Positions 26,802 through 38,664 of a DNA stretch of 64,000 nucleotides are shown here, piece by piece. The notes under the pieces are model-generated. The model did not search any database and was not told where the DNA came from. It worked only from the letters and a program-made list of their open reading frames with translations. This DNA is from Raphanus sativus (taxonomy: Eukaryota > Streptophyta > Magnoliopsida > Brassicales > Brassicaceae): positions 35,115,407 through 35,179,406 of the forward strand of contig NC_079515.1 of the NCBI RefSeq assembly GCF_000801105.2. The letters run 5' to 3'. Every line of letters starts with the position of its first letter. The first letter of the stretch is position 1. The translations under genes and the position numbers were made by a program.

Positions 26802-26847
26802 AGCTATAGCCCAAGTTAGTTTACAAAAAAAAAGCTATAGCCCAAGT
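26802..26847 (+). repeat. Micro-retroposition footprint
   Basis: AGCTATAGCCCAAGT is perfectly repeated at 26802-26816 and 26833-26847 (15 bp). The 16-base insert is TAGTTTAC plus A8. Confidence 0.75.
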
Positions 26848-27294
26848 GGTGCAATTACTGAGATTTTAAACGTCAAGGTTAAAATGTTGAATGATAAACT
26901 CTACAGAATTTATTACTATTTTGGGTAGGTTGTAGTGTTTGTTTTTAACTTTTAAGGTTTTTAGATTTAACTTTCATAGATAGAGTTAGAGACAACATTA
27001 ACAAGGACCAAACTGCCATTTTAGAAATGCAACTACAATAAACTTAACAACATCCATTCAAACGACAAATGTCCATTGATCTCTATAATAAACCATATAC
27101 TAATGTTCTTTCACCAAAGTCTCTCCAATCTCTCGTATTTTGTAAGATGTCACATCAGCGTCTTTAAGTTATTCACAATTTCTTTTTTGCCGGTGTTTGT
27201 TTATTATTTTTATTGTTAGAAAATGCGTTAGTTTTTTCTGTAAAAAAATGCATTAACAGCATTTATATGTACAAACCAATGAACCTGAACAGAG

Positions 27295-27364
27295 AATAAA
27301 AATAAGTAAGTTATTTGCAAAAAAAAAAAAAAATAATAATAAAAATAAAAATAAAAATAAGTAA
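27295..27364 (+). repeat. Tailed short insertion with simple-repeat tail
   Basis: AATAAAAATAAGTAA occurs at 27295-27309 and 27350-27364. The 40-base insert begins GTTATTTGC, followed by a long A-run that drifts into AAT/AAAAAT repeats. The repeat is low-complexity, so the duplication is less certain than at other sites. Confidence 0.45.
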
Positions 27365-27585
27365 TTCGAAACACAACTGACAGAAAAAAGGCTGGAACTA
27401 GTTAAAACAATATTGCAATGGCTTTGCAATTCCAGTCTTCAAATTGTTGAATCTAGACATTACTCTAGATCTAGAATAATAACACATCATATTCAAAGAA
27501 AATTACTAACGTTCCGTAAATCAGAACAAAAAGAAATTATGTCAAAATCAGCTTGATTTCGTATTTATTTAAGCTTTTTACTACA

Positions 27586-27630
27586 GTATATTTTAATATT
27601 ATTTTTTTGAATTATGTATATTTTAATATT
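27586..27630 (-). repeat. Micro-retroposition footprint (minus strand)
   Basis: GTATATTTTAATATT is perfectly repeated at 27586-27600 and 27616-27630. The 15-base insert read on the minus strand is ATAATTC plus A7 and a T. Confidence 0.65.
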
Positions 27631-28521
27631 CAAATGGCTATTTCTTAATTTTTCAAAGGTTGCATCAAGTTTTTTTTTTAAAAAGCTCTCATTATCACCG
27701 CCCCCCTCTATTATTGGAGGCATGGCCTCATTTGTCGACGCGAGTATTTCTTATTTTCATTATATTTCCTTAATATTTTTCGTTGCATACCTTTTTGTAA
27801 TTTTTGTCGTTGCATACTTGCATGGCTGAAATATGCAATCCAGAAAAAGAGAAATCCATTTGGTTTCCTTTTCCTCGTTAACACGATTGGAAAACATACT
27901 CGATGAAGTCTTTATATGAAAGCTCGTCCGCTAAATACAAAGCAAAACCACTAATGAAAAAAAAGATATCAAAGAAAACACTAATGAAAACAACAAAATA
28001 TGGGTCAAAAGAAGATTATTAAATAATTATCTTCCGAATAAGGCTTCTCGTTGCTCGTGCTCGTGCTCGAGCTTCAGGTAAGAATAAGATTAGATTGGTG
28101 GTTAGACGCTGACGTCGATGTGGCGGAGCGACTCGATTCCAACTTAGGATTTTTATAAAAAAAATCAACTCAAGTCTTCATCCCAGTTTAAACCGACTTT
28201 TTTAAGTGAATCAAATTTATGAACCATCAAACCGGACAAAAACTGAAATCTGTATATAAAATTTAATGTTTCTGGCATAAGGACAAATGTGCAATAATGC
28301 TGGGACCAGAATCGAGTGAACCAAAGAAATGCCCCAGTCCGGGAACCATACATGTCCGGTTTGGAGAATCTACTCTCTTTTTTTTTTCCTTTCTTCCTTA
28401 ACATATTTGTATTTTCTTAATAATATTTTTTGAACATATACTTTGATAGAATTGCCTCTTTAGTCATAAGACGTGGAGTTGCACTGTAAATATTTTGGAA
28501 AACACATTAAATTGCCGAATT

Positions 28522-28568
28522 GATATGTCACAACTTGTGTTACCAAAAAAAAAGATATGTCACAACTT
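28522..28568 (+). repeat. Micro-retroposition footprint
   Basis: GATATGTCACAACTT is perfectly repeated at 28522-28536 and 28554-28568. The 17-base insert is GTGTTACC plus A9. Confidence 0.75.
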
Positions 28569-29607
28569 AAGTATAACAATCACTGCACAATGACCACTAT
28601 AGCTGAGTGACTACCAGAGTCCAGACTGGTCACTACTCTCTTACCTTTTTACGGCCATATATAATGTTTCTTGTAAGTGTTGTCTCTTCTGTTACTTGTA
28701 GTTCACTGCTCCCCGAGAGATACTTGACTACAAAGGACTAGGGGACCCACTGTAAACTCCTGTTAAGAAATCGGCAGTTGAGCTGCCCATTTTGGCCAAA
28801 TTATAATCAACATAAAGTCAAAGTTTTTATTCCTAATCGTCTAATTAATCCGATCCAAGCATCTGATTAATGCTTAGTTGCTTCACTCAATCCATAAAGA
28901 TTCTCGGATCACATGGTGAAACCTTGCAGAGACTCTTTAGAAAGATAATATAGCTTTTGGTTAAAGATTGAGATCCAAAAACACAAATTTTCAGATGTAA
29001 TTTTTTGCAGATTAAAGATGGAAAGTTTATCAGAAATTCAAGAAGAATATGAGTAGAGCTTCATTGTGGTTGTGTGTTGCGGAGAGAGTTTGTCCATCAA
29101 CAAAAAATGTCGTACATGCAGATCGTTATATGAGTATGAGTATTACGGGAGAGCTAATCGTTATCCGTGAAATTGTTAATATATATCTTATATGTTGTTG
29201 CTAGTTAATTATCATATATAATAGAAATATAGATTATATATATGATGTAATGACGATTTGATCATTGTTAAAAAATAACATAAATAAATAAGATATCAAA
29301 GCCGCAATACCGTATCAGTTTTTTTAAAAAGTTGTTTTAATCTGTGGACTCATGCATGGTATATAATAATATGGTTATATAAGCTTACATACTGAGTTAA
29401 TGAAGTTGTGATTAATGTGTTGAGTGAATGATGAATCGTGTTATTGTTAGGATGCAAGGTAATAATGTTGTGTTACGTGAAATGTGATGTTGGATAGTAT
29501 CATGTGATAAGTATGTGATATCGGCTGAGGACGATGACATAGCGGTCAAAATAAAATCTGTAAACCGATTAATGAGCCAAAAGTGGCATATGAGATTTCG
29601 GGATGAC

Positions 29608-31514
29608 TGTGGGAACCGAAATTCGCACTGTCGATTTTAAGTAAGTAAATCGGAGGAAAGCTAAGTAAACCTAACTTTCCCTGAAGGTCCGGATTCTCTG
29701 CGACAACCAACGACAAGTGATCAAATAAATGCGGAAATGTTTTATTAAGATTTGAGACTGGACCTTAAGGAAGGCTGCCTACGTACCCCTTTCGAGGATC
29801 AAGTCGGACGTAGTTCAGTTGGAGTTGTTTGAACAAGAGATCGAACTGCCTGGCGGAGTTCGTCTAGTACGAGCGTTAGTCATAGAAACGGGCATGTCGA
29901 GAATAATGCCTAGGGTTTCTATGTGCGGAACTCTATGTACAACAAGGGTTTTGTTAAGAGTTGGGACTGGACCTTGAGAAAGGCTGCCTACGTACCCCTT
30001 TCGAGGATCAAGTCGGACGTAGTTCAGTTGGAAAGATTTGAACAAGAGATCGAACTGCCTGGCGGAGTTCGTCTAGTATGAGCGTTTGTCATAGAAACGG
30101 GCGTGTCGAGAATAAACGCCTAGGGTTTCTATGAGCGGAACTCTAAGTAAAAGGATTGTTAGATCCTTCCGAGAGAGACAGGAGCCTGCGGACAAGATGA
30201 AAATAGAACGAGAGGCGGCCGGACGTTCTAGTCCTACCTTGCTAGTCTACCGCCTAAATTCTAAGTTCTTAACCTAACAGGAGCTTTCTAGGTCTCCAAT
30301 CTCGGATTTCTCTCTCTCTTAATGATTTTCGCTCTGCCTTTCTTCCTCTCCCAAAGCTCCTTTATATACTCCTTCTTATGACGGTCTATTCTCCTCCTGG
30401 GCCGCAAGGCGGGCTTCTTTCCATTTTTCGTCGGCTTTCATCGGGAAACTTGACATTTATCTTCGGGAAACTTGACATTTATCCTTCCGGAAATTTAGCA
30501 TTTATCTCGCTATGCAAAGATAAACGTAAATCGTCGTATCTATCTCAGATAATCGTAAACGGACTGTCCGATCGTGTTTAGTCCCTTTCGGGCCGTTTCC
30601 AGGACTTCCGTGGTTTTCTACGATCTCTCCGGAAGTTCTTCATTCATTCGTAGAGTTGAGACGAGTGGTGTCTTAAGATAACCATCGCTGTTTCGTACGA
30701 AGAATTTAAGATCTTCCTTCCGGTTGATACCTTACGAGTTTCCGAAGTGTTTCCGACGGTCTTTGATTGGAGTAAGGACTGGAGTTTCGTACACGGAATC
30801 TCGATGATTCGTCCTGCAAGGACTTGAGAAAAACTCAAAGTACAAACTTCAGACTGCCGGGGACTGGGATTCGTGTACCGAAGATCGTTATCCGAAGACC
30901 CGAGCCAGCACGGGGCTAGCCGCCCGGCGGTCATGGCCAGCACGGGCGCTAGCCGCCGGCGGCCACGGCCAGCACGGGGCTAGCCGCCCGGCGGCCACGG
31001 CCAGCACGGGCGCTAGCCGCCGGCGGCCACGGCCAGCACGGGGCTAGCCGCCCGGCGGCCACGGCCAGCACGGGCGCTAGCCGCCGGCGGCCACGGCCAG
31101 CACGGGGGCTAGCCGCCCGGCGGCTACGACCAGCACGTGCGTCTCGACGAGGGCTTCGATTTGATATGTTGATCGTTTTCTGGGTCCTCACGGTTTGAGA
31201 GAACGGGCTCTTTGAAGTTTCCCGGCGGCAAGGACCAGCACGGGGGCTTAGCCGCCCGGCGGCCAGGACCAGCACGGGGGCTAGCCGCCGGCGGCCAGGA
31301 CCAGCACGTGCGTCTCGACGAGGGCTTCGATTTGATATCTTGATCGTTCTCTGGGTCCTCACGGTTTGAGAGAACGGGCTCTTTGAAGTTTCAAGGCGGA
31401 TTCCTTGTCGTTCGGCCTATCCAAACTTAGATCACTTCCCGTTTCTTCCTTATACTTTCGTATGACAAATAGACTTAGCCGTTGATTTCGAGATAACCGT
31501 TTTTGACCCCAACA
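29608..31514 (-). repeat. LTR (3' LTR of the minus-strand element)
   Basis: 1907 bp, bounded by TGTGGGAACC and CCCCAACA on the plus strand. It contains a roughly 209-bp module present twice (about 29742-30150) and a GC-rich 32-bp minisatellite (30905-31129). Confidence 0.95.
30905..31129. repeat. 32-bp GC-rich minisatellite inside the left LTR
   Basis: Seven units of about 32 bp. Each carries CCAGCACGGG, the palindrome GCTAGC and a CCGGCGGCCACGG-type end, and two unit variants (GGGGCTAGCCGCCCGG and GGGCGCTAGCCGCCGG) alternate. Further single units follow at about 31234-31308. Confidence 0.9.
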
Positions 31515-34189
31515 GTTAGCCCCCCAGCATGCAAGATGCGGGAGCGATCTTGCGGGCGGAAGATTATGAGTTGAAAATCGAAATTTTTGGCTAAGAGTAT
31601 TTCATTGCGGAAATCCACATCACCTTTGATTGGCGATCTTGAACGTGACGTCGGGAAGACCGTGAGTTCGTTGCTCAACTTCGACTCGATTCTTGCTGGT
31701 CTGAAATCCGTGTGCACCCTTGTCCTGCATTCGGAGGGTTCGGAGGACCAGGACCACGCAGTCAAGGATCGCGAAGCCGGCGCATATGAGACATGCAGTG
31801 GTGGTGCGACCAATGGAGGCGACGGTGAGACCGTTCCTACTTTGGGTGAGTTTTGAGGATGAAGGTGATGCTCCGGGGAGCGTCTAGGTTTATCAATCCC
31901 TTTAAAGATTTTTATTTTGATTACATTTCGGCCGTTGGTTGGCCATTATGTATGATTTCGGGACTGGCCGTTGGTGGCTTTGAGTCCCTGCCCTTTTTAG
32001 GGCGTTGTATTGAATTCGCGGTATGCATTTATAAAATATTTTGCGTTTAGAACTTCTGTTTGTCGAAGTTAGAGGGGCAGGGTGTGAGTTGTCGTCTCAT
32101 TCCTGCCTCCCTGACGATCACCGTATCCGTAGTTTGTACAAAGCGAGATTTTCCTGCGGTTTACGATTTACGCGAAAATTCGTGAAAACGTTCAGACTTG
32201 AGTGAAGAGACAAGTTTTGGGATCTCGCGTCGTTGACGCTTTGCCTATGAGATGTTAAGATACCAGCAAGGCTGGGTTTAGGGCAAGACCTAGGTTTACT
32301 CTCAGACTGAGGCTGTGCGATGACAAATCGGCTTTCGTTTTGCCTGTTTGTGATTTTAACCTGATTCGTACCGTTTTAAAATCCGCGAAGTGGTATCGGC
32401 TTATATGATTTGTCTGGGCACGAATCGAGCTACTTCCTTTACGAAGTGCTGAACCAAATTTGGATTTTTTGTATAGCGCGCTATGGGATCCTTGTCGGAT
32501 GTAAAAGAGCCTACCCTTAGGTGGCTTGTCTGTTTAGGACGTTAGAGTTCGTTTGTTGTGATCAGCAACAACGAAATGATGCCGTTTTGAAGGCGTATGA
32601 ATTTGTTATCGAAAAATGTTTATCCGAGCACGAAGCGACGTCTCGCAGTGCTGTGATTTTATTTTTCTCATGCCATAAGAGGATTATGGGCTTTCGCTTA
32701 TGATTTGATTTATACTTTCGTCAAGTGTTAAAGATAGAATCCGAGTAGTCACTTCGGATTGTGATTTTGTCGCTTGGTCCGTATGCTACTTTTTAGAGAG
32801 CGATTTTAGGTGTAAGCGATGAGAGACATGTGTCTGGATGTGATAATCGTTTCATGGATACTGGATCCGTTGTCGCAGCCGTTTAGTAGTTGGCGAATTG
32901 TGTTGAGGATTTAGGACCGAAGGGTCGCGTAAATTTTACCAGGGGGAAGCGTCTAACTTCACTATGTTTCGTGAAGTGTTGGCCTTCTGAGATTTGTTTT
33001 TGTAAGAATGACTCGTATAGCTCTGGGAGCTTTGCTACGAGCGTTTCTTTTCGTGCCGCGTTTTATGGGGCGTATAGAACTTAATCGATTTGATGATAAG
33101 TTTAAGATTTTCCGTTTAACCATTTGGTTGTTAGGATCGAGTTTCGTTATCGTATGATTTCCGATTTTGGGTTATACGACAAACTGCTTGCATAATATCC
33201 GTTTGTCGTTTTACGACAAATCGTGGATTGTCTTTTTTTAGCCGTTACACGGTTGGAGCGGTGGTCGCTAAGTATTGTAGACCGGCATGGAGGCTGACTT
33301 CAGCCGTTTAGCCAAGGAAGTCGTTGGTAAAAGACCAGTCCATGACCCTTTGTGTTACCGTTAAGATCGTGTTTAGTTGACGATTGTCCTTAATGGCGAT
33401 GTCGAGTGCATGTTCGGGCTTTATGGAAAGACGTAGTTGGCCGAGGGCCGAATAGAGTTCGTCGAGATAGACATGCCAATCATAGAGGAGTTTTCCAAGT
33501 TATGGGTGATGGCTTTTCGAAACGATTTTCCACTTTAGGTTTCGTTTTTTTTGGCGAAAGTTGCTTCGGGTTACTCATGAAGTTTTACCGAAGGTTATTT
33601 CGTTAATTTTGTAGCTCTCCGTCGTGCCATTAGTCTCACGGAAGCGGAAAGAGTATGCCAAGGATGCGCGGCGATCGTTTCTCGGTTTTTCGAGAGATTA
33701 GATCGGTTTGCGCGTTATGCCTAAACAGTCAAGGAACAATAGAACGAAACTGGAAGAAAATGACTAAGACTTAGCTAGCTAGACTTTCCACCTAGGTCCT
33801 AAGTTCCCTAAATTTTACGGCGGTTTACAAGACGTTCCCATTCCTTTCCTATGATAAAATTTTCTAAGTCGGACATACCTTAGTCTCATTGATTACTCGA
33901 GATTGCCTCATGTCCGTTCCTCTTTGTCTTCTAACGTTTTATTGTCAAAGGTCTTCGCCTAAGTTCATATCCTCGTTTCCTCGTACTGCTGGTTAAATCG
34001 ACCATGTACCCGAAGGAATAGTGCAGAATCGTTGAAGCAAAGGGAGGAGAAGTAGGCGAAACTCGAAGAAGGCTAAGGTGGGCGGACAAGCGAAAATGAT
34101 TGGCAAGACGTCACTTGAGTGAGACTTGATATTTCGTCAAGCTATGAGTGAACTGGTCAGGTCAAGAAGCTTATGATATTGTTTTTCTT
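31515..34189. other. Internal LTR-element region without recognisable genes
   Basis: Between the left LTR and the repeat-rich part of the element. I find no Gag, RNase H or integrase motif on either strand. The short open frames near 31.5-31.9 kb and 32.5-33.6 kb have no family signature. Confidence 0.5.
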
Positions 34190-35400
34190 TACGAATGATA
34201 TTTCGTAAAATATTGCCGAGCTTTTACTTTACGAGAGTTTTTCAACAAAATGTTGTCGAGTTAATTTTACAGAAACTGTTTCGTAAAATGTTGTCGAGTT
34301 TAGTCGCGCAGAAGCTGTCTCGTGAAGTATTGTCTAGGATTATTTTACGAAAGGTGCAAAGTATTGGATTGGATTATCGTCGGAATAGTTTTGCGAGGAT
34401 TTGCCGTGCTTGACGAATGTTGTGTCGCCCGATAACCAGCGCAGTACGGGTGCGCTAGTCGTCCGGCGCCTAGAGGCAGCACGGGGGCTAGCCAACACTT
34501 GGATGTCGAGTCTTTCGGAAGATCTTCGATCCATTGCCGAGGGAAATGGTGTTTTAAGATAACCATCACCGTTTTATACGAAGTTTTCCTGTCCGTTGAC
34601 GTCTTATGGATTCTTCGAAATCTTGGAGCAAGAAAAGGAGTTTGTTTTGCGGGATCTCGGAAAGTCGCAAAACACGGATTTCTGACGACCCGGGGGCCTA
34701 GAACTTACGCACGAAGACTAGCCGTCCGACGACCCGAGCCAGCACGGGGCTAGCCGCCCGGCGACCACGGCCAGCACGGGCGCTAGCCGCCGGCGGCCAC
34801 GGCCAGTGCGGGGCTAGCCGCCGGCGGCCACGGCCAGCACGGGCGCTAGCCGCCGGCGGCCATGGCCAGCACGGGCTAGCCGCCCGGCGGCCACGGCCAG
34901 CACGGGCGCTAGCCGCCGGCGGCCACGGCCAGCACGGGGCTAGCCGCCGGCGGCCACGGCCAGCACGGGGCTAGCCGCCGGCGGCCACGGCCAGCACGGG
35001 GCTAGCCGCCCGGCGGCCACGGCCAGCACGGGGCTAGCCGCCCGGCGGCCACGGCCAGCACGGGCGCCAGCCGCCAGCGGCCACGGCCAGCACGGGGCTA
35101 GCCGCCCGGCGGCCACGGCCACGACCGGAGTTGGCTGCTCGGTTCCTTCGACTTGTGCGTGTTTTTGCGTTCTTGTTTGTTTTCCGTAGGTTTTTCCTTG
35201 TGTAGAAAATGTTTCTTAGAACGTTGTTGACCTTTTATTTTACGAGAGTTATTTCACAAAATGTTGTCGAGTTAATTTTACGGAAACTGTTTTGTAAAAT
35301 GTTGTCGAGTTTAATCATGCAAAAGCTGTCTCGTAAAATATTTTCGAGAATTTATTTTACGAAAGGTGTTCCGTAAAATGTTATCGAATTTTATCATTAG
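34190..35400. repeat. Duplicated segment flanking the internal minisatellite
   Basis: About 200 bp at 34190-34400 and 35205-35400 are diverged direct copies, sharing ACGAGAGTT, AAATGTTGTCGAGTTAATTT and TTTTACGAAAGGTG in the same order. They bracket the GC-rich array. The stretch 34540-34740 also resembles the LTR sequence that precedes the LTR array (TTAAGATAACCATC then CCCGAGCCAGCACGGG), so an old LTR fragment seems to be embedded in the interior. Confidence 0.6.
34739..35117. repeat. 32-bp GC-rich minisatellite, internal array
   Basis: About twelve units of the LTR minisatellite, with the same CCAGCACGGG and GCTAGC cores and more sequence variety than the LTR arrays. Confidence 0.9.
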
Positions 35401-35796
35401 AAACGCTGATTGGTAACCCGATCAGTCGTGCTTTCTGTTTCATGAGTAGTTTGGGGTTTCTCCGCGATTTCCAGGAGAAATTCTAAAAAGCATTTTCAGT
35501 CGAAACTCTACTTGGTAATCAGACCGTCATATCAGCTTTGGGCTCGATCCTTCCTAAAATCGTATGTGGGTCGTTTAGCCGTGATTCGGGCCCCTTTTGG
35601 GCTGTCTTGGGCCTTAGACGTTTTTACGATTTTTCTTTAGAAAAAGCCGTCGATGTGACGCTGGTTTTTCCGAAAGGTTTCAATTCCCCGTATAGTTAAG
35701 GCAACTGGTGTTCAAGCTAACCATAGCCGTTTTATACGGCAGGCAGGAATCCGTCTCCATTACCAAGTCTTTTTATGAATTTTACCGAAGTCTTTC

Positions 35797-36687
35797 TTAG
35801 ATAATCCCAAACGAGGGGGTTGTGTCCATGGACGATAGGAGTTTGTTTCCTGCGGTTGTCTCGACCAGACGGTCGATGTGCGGAAGCGGAAAACAATCCT
35901 TCGGGCATGCTTTGTTGAGATCAGTAAAGTCGACGCACACTTGCCATTTAAGGTTCTTCTTGAGACATGCGGTGAGTTCTGCTTTCAATAGATTGCGGAG
36001 ATTGGCTCCAATCTCCACGCACCGCTCTGGGTTAGTCTCGTCGAGGCAGACCGAAATTACTGGTTCGCAAGTGGGCTCACGTTTTCCTTCCAGGACCTCA
36101 GCTCTTTGCGACTGCCAGAAGATTTCTGGAGGGTCCTGCGATGCTGGTTCGTGAGTTGCTTGCTTTTTTGGGTTAGTTTCGGACTCAGAGTTTTTTCGTT
36201 TTAACCCAGCGGCCAAGCAGACTTGCGGCGCTTTACGATCTCCTTGTATTGTTTCAACTCTGAGGAGGGTCGGAAATTTGAGGCACAGATGGAAAGTCGA
36301 GGGGATTGCTCGCAAGGAATTTAACCACGGAGTCCCGACGATCGCGTTATATGCTGCTGGACCGTCGACTACCAAAAACTCCACCATCTTCGTGACGCTC
36401 CCGGCTCTGACCGAGAGATCGACTGAGCCGAGGGTCATTGTGATGTTTCCTGAGAGTCCGATTATTGGGTTGGGATCGTCCGTGATAGCGCTTAGGTCGA
36501 TTCCCATCCTCTCGAGAGCGTTCTTATATATAATATTTGTCAAGCATCCGGTGTCGACCAATATTCTTGCTACGTCGATGTCCTGGATCGTTAGTCTGAT
36601 AACGAGGAGTTCGTCGTGAGGTTTGGCTTGACCAGCCGTTGCTCTGTCCCCGAATGACACGATGTTGCGGACAGGTGATGTGGCCAT
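35797..36687 (-). pseudogene. Truncated gypsy pol: aspartic protease plus start of reverse transcriptase
   Basis: 296 residues starting only 66 bp from the 5' LTR. The protease is recognisable from ARILVDTGCLTNIIY (DTG active site, where plant elements usually have DTGS) and NAIVGTPWLNSLRAI. Reverse transcriptase begins at CVDFTDLNKACPKDCFPLPH, the Tat/Ogre-type form of this motif, and stops within the next block, before the catalytic YxDD region. The junction into noncoding sequence marks an internal deletion. Confidence 0.9.
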
Positions 36688-36753
36688 GCTGTTGTTACCA
36701 ATCGTAGGTTTTTGAGTAAGAGAATCCGACCCCCCCTCCTTCTAGCGCCAAAC

Positions 36754-38659
36754 TGTGGGAACCGAAATTCGCACTGTCGATTTTAAGTAAGTAAATCGGA
36801 GGAAAGCTAAGTAAACCTAACTTTCCCTGAAGGTCCGGATTCTCTGCGACAACCAACGACAAGTGATCAAATAAATGCGGAAATGTTTTATTAAGATTTG
36901 AGACTGGACCTTAAGGAAGGCTGCCTACGTACCCCTTTCGAGGATCAAGTCGGACGTAGTTCAGTTGGAGTTGTTTGAACAAGAGATCGAACTGCCTGGC
37001 GGAGTTCGTCTAGTACGAGCGTTAGTCATAGAAACGGGCATGTCGAGAATAATGCCTAGGGTTTCTATGTGCGGAACTCTAAGTACAACAAGGGTTTTGT
37101 TAAGAGTTGGGACTGGACCTTGAGAAAGGCTGCCTACGTACCCCTTTCGAGGATCAAGTCGGACGTAGTTCAGTTGGAAAGATTTGAACAAGAGATCGAA
37201 CTGCCTGGCGGAGTTCGTCTAGTATGAGCGTTTGTCATAGAAACGGGCGTGTCGAGAATAACGCCTAGGGTTTCTATGAGCGGAACTCTAAGTAAAAGGA
37301 TTGTTAGATCCTTCCGAGAGAGACAGGAGCCTGCGGACAAGATGAAAATAGAACGAGAGGCGGCCGGACGTTCTAGGTCCTACCTTGCTAGTCTACCGCC
37401 TAAATTCTAAGTTCTTAACCTAACAGGAGCTTTCTAGGTCTCCAATCTCGGATTTCTCTCTCTCTTAATGATTTTCGCTCTGCCTTTCTTCCTCTCCCAA
37501 AGCTCCTTTATATACTCCTTCTTATGACGGTCTATTCTCCTCCTGGGCCGCAAGGCGGGCTTCTTTCCATTTTCGTCGGCTTTCATCGGGAAACTTGACA
37601 TTTATCTTCGGGAAACTTGACATTTATCCTTCCGGAAATTTAGCATTTATCTCGCTATGCAAAGATAAACGTAAATCGTCGTATCTATCTCAGATAATCG
37701 TAAACGGACTGTCCGATCGTGTTTAGTCCCTTTCGGGCCGTTTCCAGGACTTCCGTGGTTTTCTACGATCTCTCCGGAAGTTCTTCATTCATTCGTAGAG
37801 TTGAGACGAGTGGTGTCTTAAGATAACCATCGCTGTTTCGTACGAAGAATTTAAGATCTTCCTTCCGGTTGATACCTTACGAGTTTCCGAAGTGTTTCCG
37901 ACGGTCTTTGATTGGAGTAAGGACTGGAGTTTCGTACACGGAATCTCGATGATTCGTCCTGCAAGGACTTGAGAAAAACTCAAAGTACAAACTTCAGACT
38001 GCCGGGGACTGGGATTCGTGTACCGAAGATCGTTATCCGAAGACCCGAGCCAGCACGGGGCTAGCCGCCCGGCGGTCATGGCCAGCACGGGCGCTAGCCG
38101 CCGGCGGCCACGGCCAGCACGGGGCTAGCCGCCCGGCGGCCACGGCCAGCACGGGCGCTAGCCGCCGGCGGCCACGGCCAGCACGGGGCTAGCCGCCCGG
38201 CGGCCACGGCCAGCACGGGCGCTAGCCGCCGGCGGCCACGGCCAGCACGGGGGCTAGCCGCCCGGCGGCTACGACCAGCACGTGCGTCTCGACGAGGGCT
38301 TCGATTTGATATGTTGATCGTTTTCTGGGTCCTCACGGTTTGAGAGAACGGGCTCTTTGAAGTTTCCCGGCGGCAAGGACCAGCACGGGGGCTTAGCCGC
38401 CCGGCGGCCAGGACCAGCACGGGGGCTAGCCGCCGGCGGCCAGGACCAGCACGTGCGTCTCGACGAGGGCTTCGATTTGATATCTTGATCGTTCTCTGGG
38501 TCCTCACGGTTTGAGAGAACGGGCTCTTTGAAGTTTCAAGGCGGATTCCTTGTCGTTCGGCCTATCCAAACTTAGATCACTTCCCGTTTCTTCCTTATAC
38601 TTTCGTATGACAAATAGACTTAGCCGTTGATTTCGAGATAACCGTTTTTGACCCCAACA
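36754..38659 (-). repeat. LTR (5' LTR of the minus-strand element)
   Basis: 1906 bp, nearly identical to the left LTR throughout, including the doubled 209-bp module and the minisatellite at 38050-38274. Confidence 0.95.
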
Positions 38660-38664
38660 ATGAC

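Larger units (their letters stand above)
25330..29602. other. Intergenic region, no gene seen
   Basis: AT-rich DNA between the HMA gene and the LTR element. It contains no supportable gene. It is notable for five tailed micro-insertions within 2 kb (26.6-28.6 kb), annotated separately. The open frame at 28165-28404 shows no known domain. Confidence 0.45.
29603..38664 (-). mobile_element. Young non-autonomous Tat-type Ty3/gypsy LTR retrotransposon
   Basis: A complete insertion on the minus strand. Target duplication ATGAC lies at 29603-29607 and 38660-38664, with LTRs of 1907 bp (29608-31514) and 1906 bp (36754-38659). By eye the LTRs differ by one substitution and three 1-base indels. Each LTR ends TG...CA. 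A candidate primer-binding site (TGGCGC...) is next to the right LTR, and a G-run polypurine tract lies next to the left one at about 31515-31530. Of the genes only protease and the start of reverse transcriptase remain (35797-36687). Gag, RNase H and integrase are absent, so it must have been mobilised in trans. The 4.3-kb stretch 31515-35796 shows no recognisable domain and contains repeats, as in the long 3' regions of Tat/Ogre elements. Confidence 0.93.

Noticed and set aside
27220..27255. Possible footprint with AAAATGCGTTA/AAAATGCATTA
   Set aside because: The repeat overlaps the A-run, has a mismatch, and the base before the A-run is T; too weak to count.
27950..28000. Another micro-retroposition footprint (ACTAATGAAAA repeated)
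   Set aside because: The A-run follows the left repeat rather than preceding the right one, so it does not fit; simple local duplication is more likely.
30949..31362. Arg/Ala/Pro-rich open frames over the GC-rich arrays (also 38094-38507 and 34940-35122)
   Set aside because: They are translations of the 32-bp minisatellite, duplicated with the LTRs.
34739..35117. Regularly spaced repeat, CRISPR-like at first sight
   Set aside because: Units are contiguous with no unique spacers, in a plant retrotransposon; it is a minisatellite.
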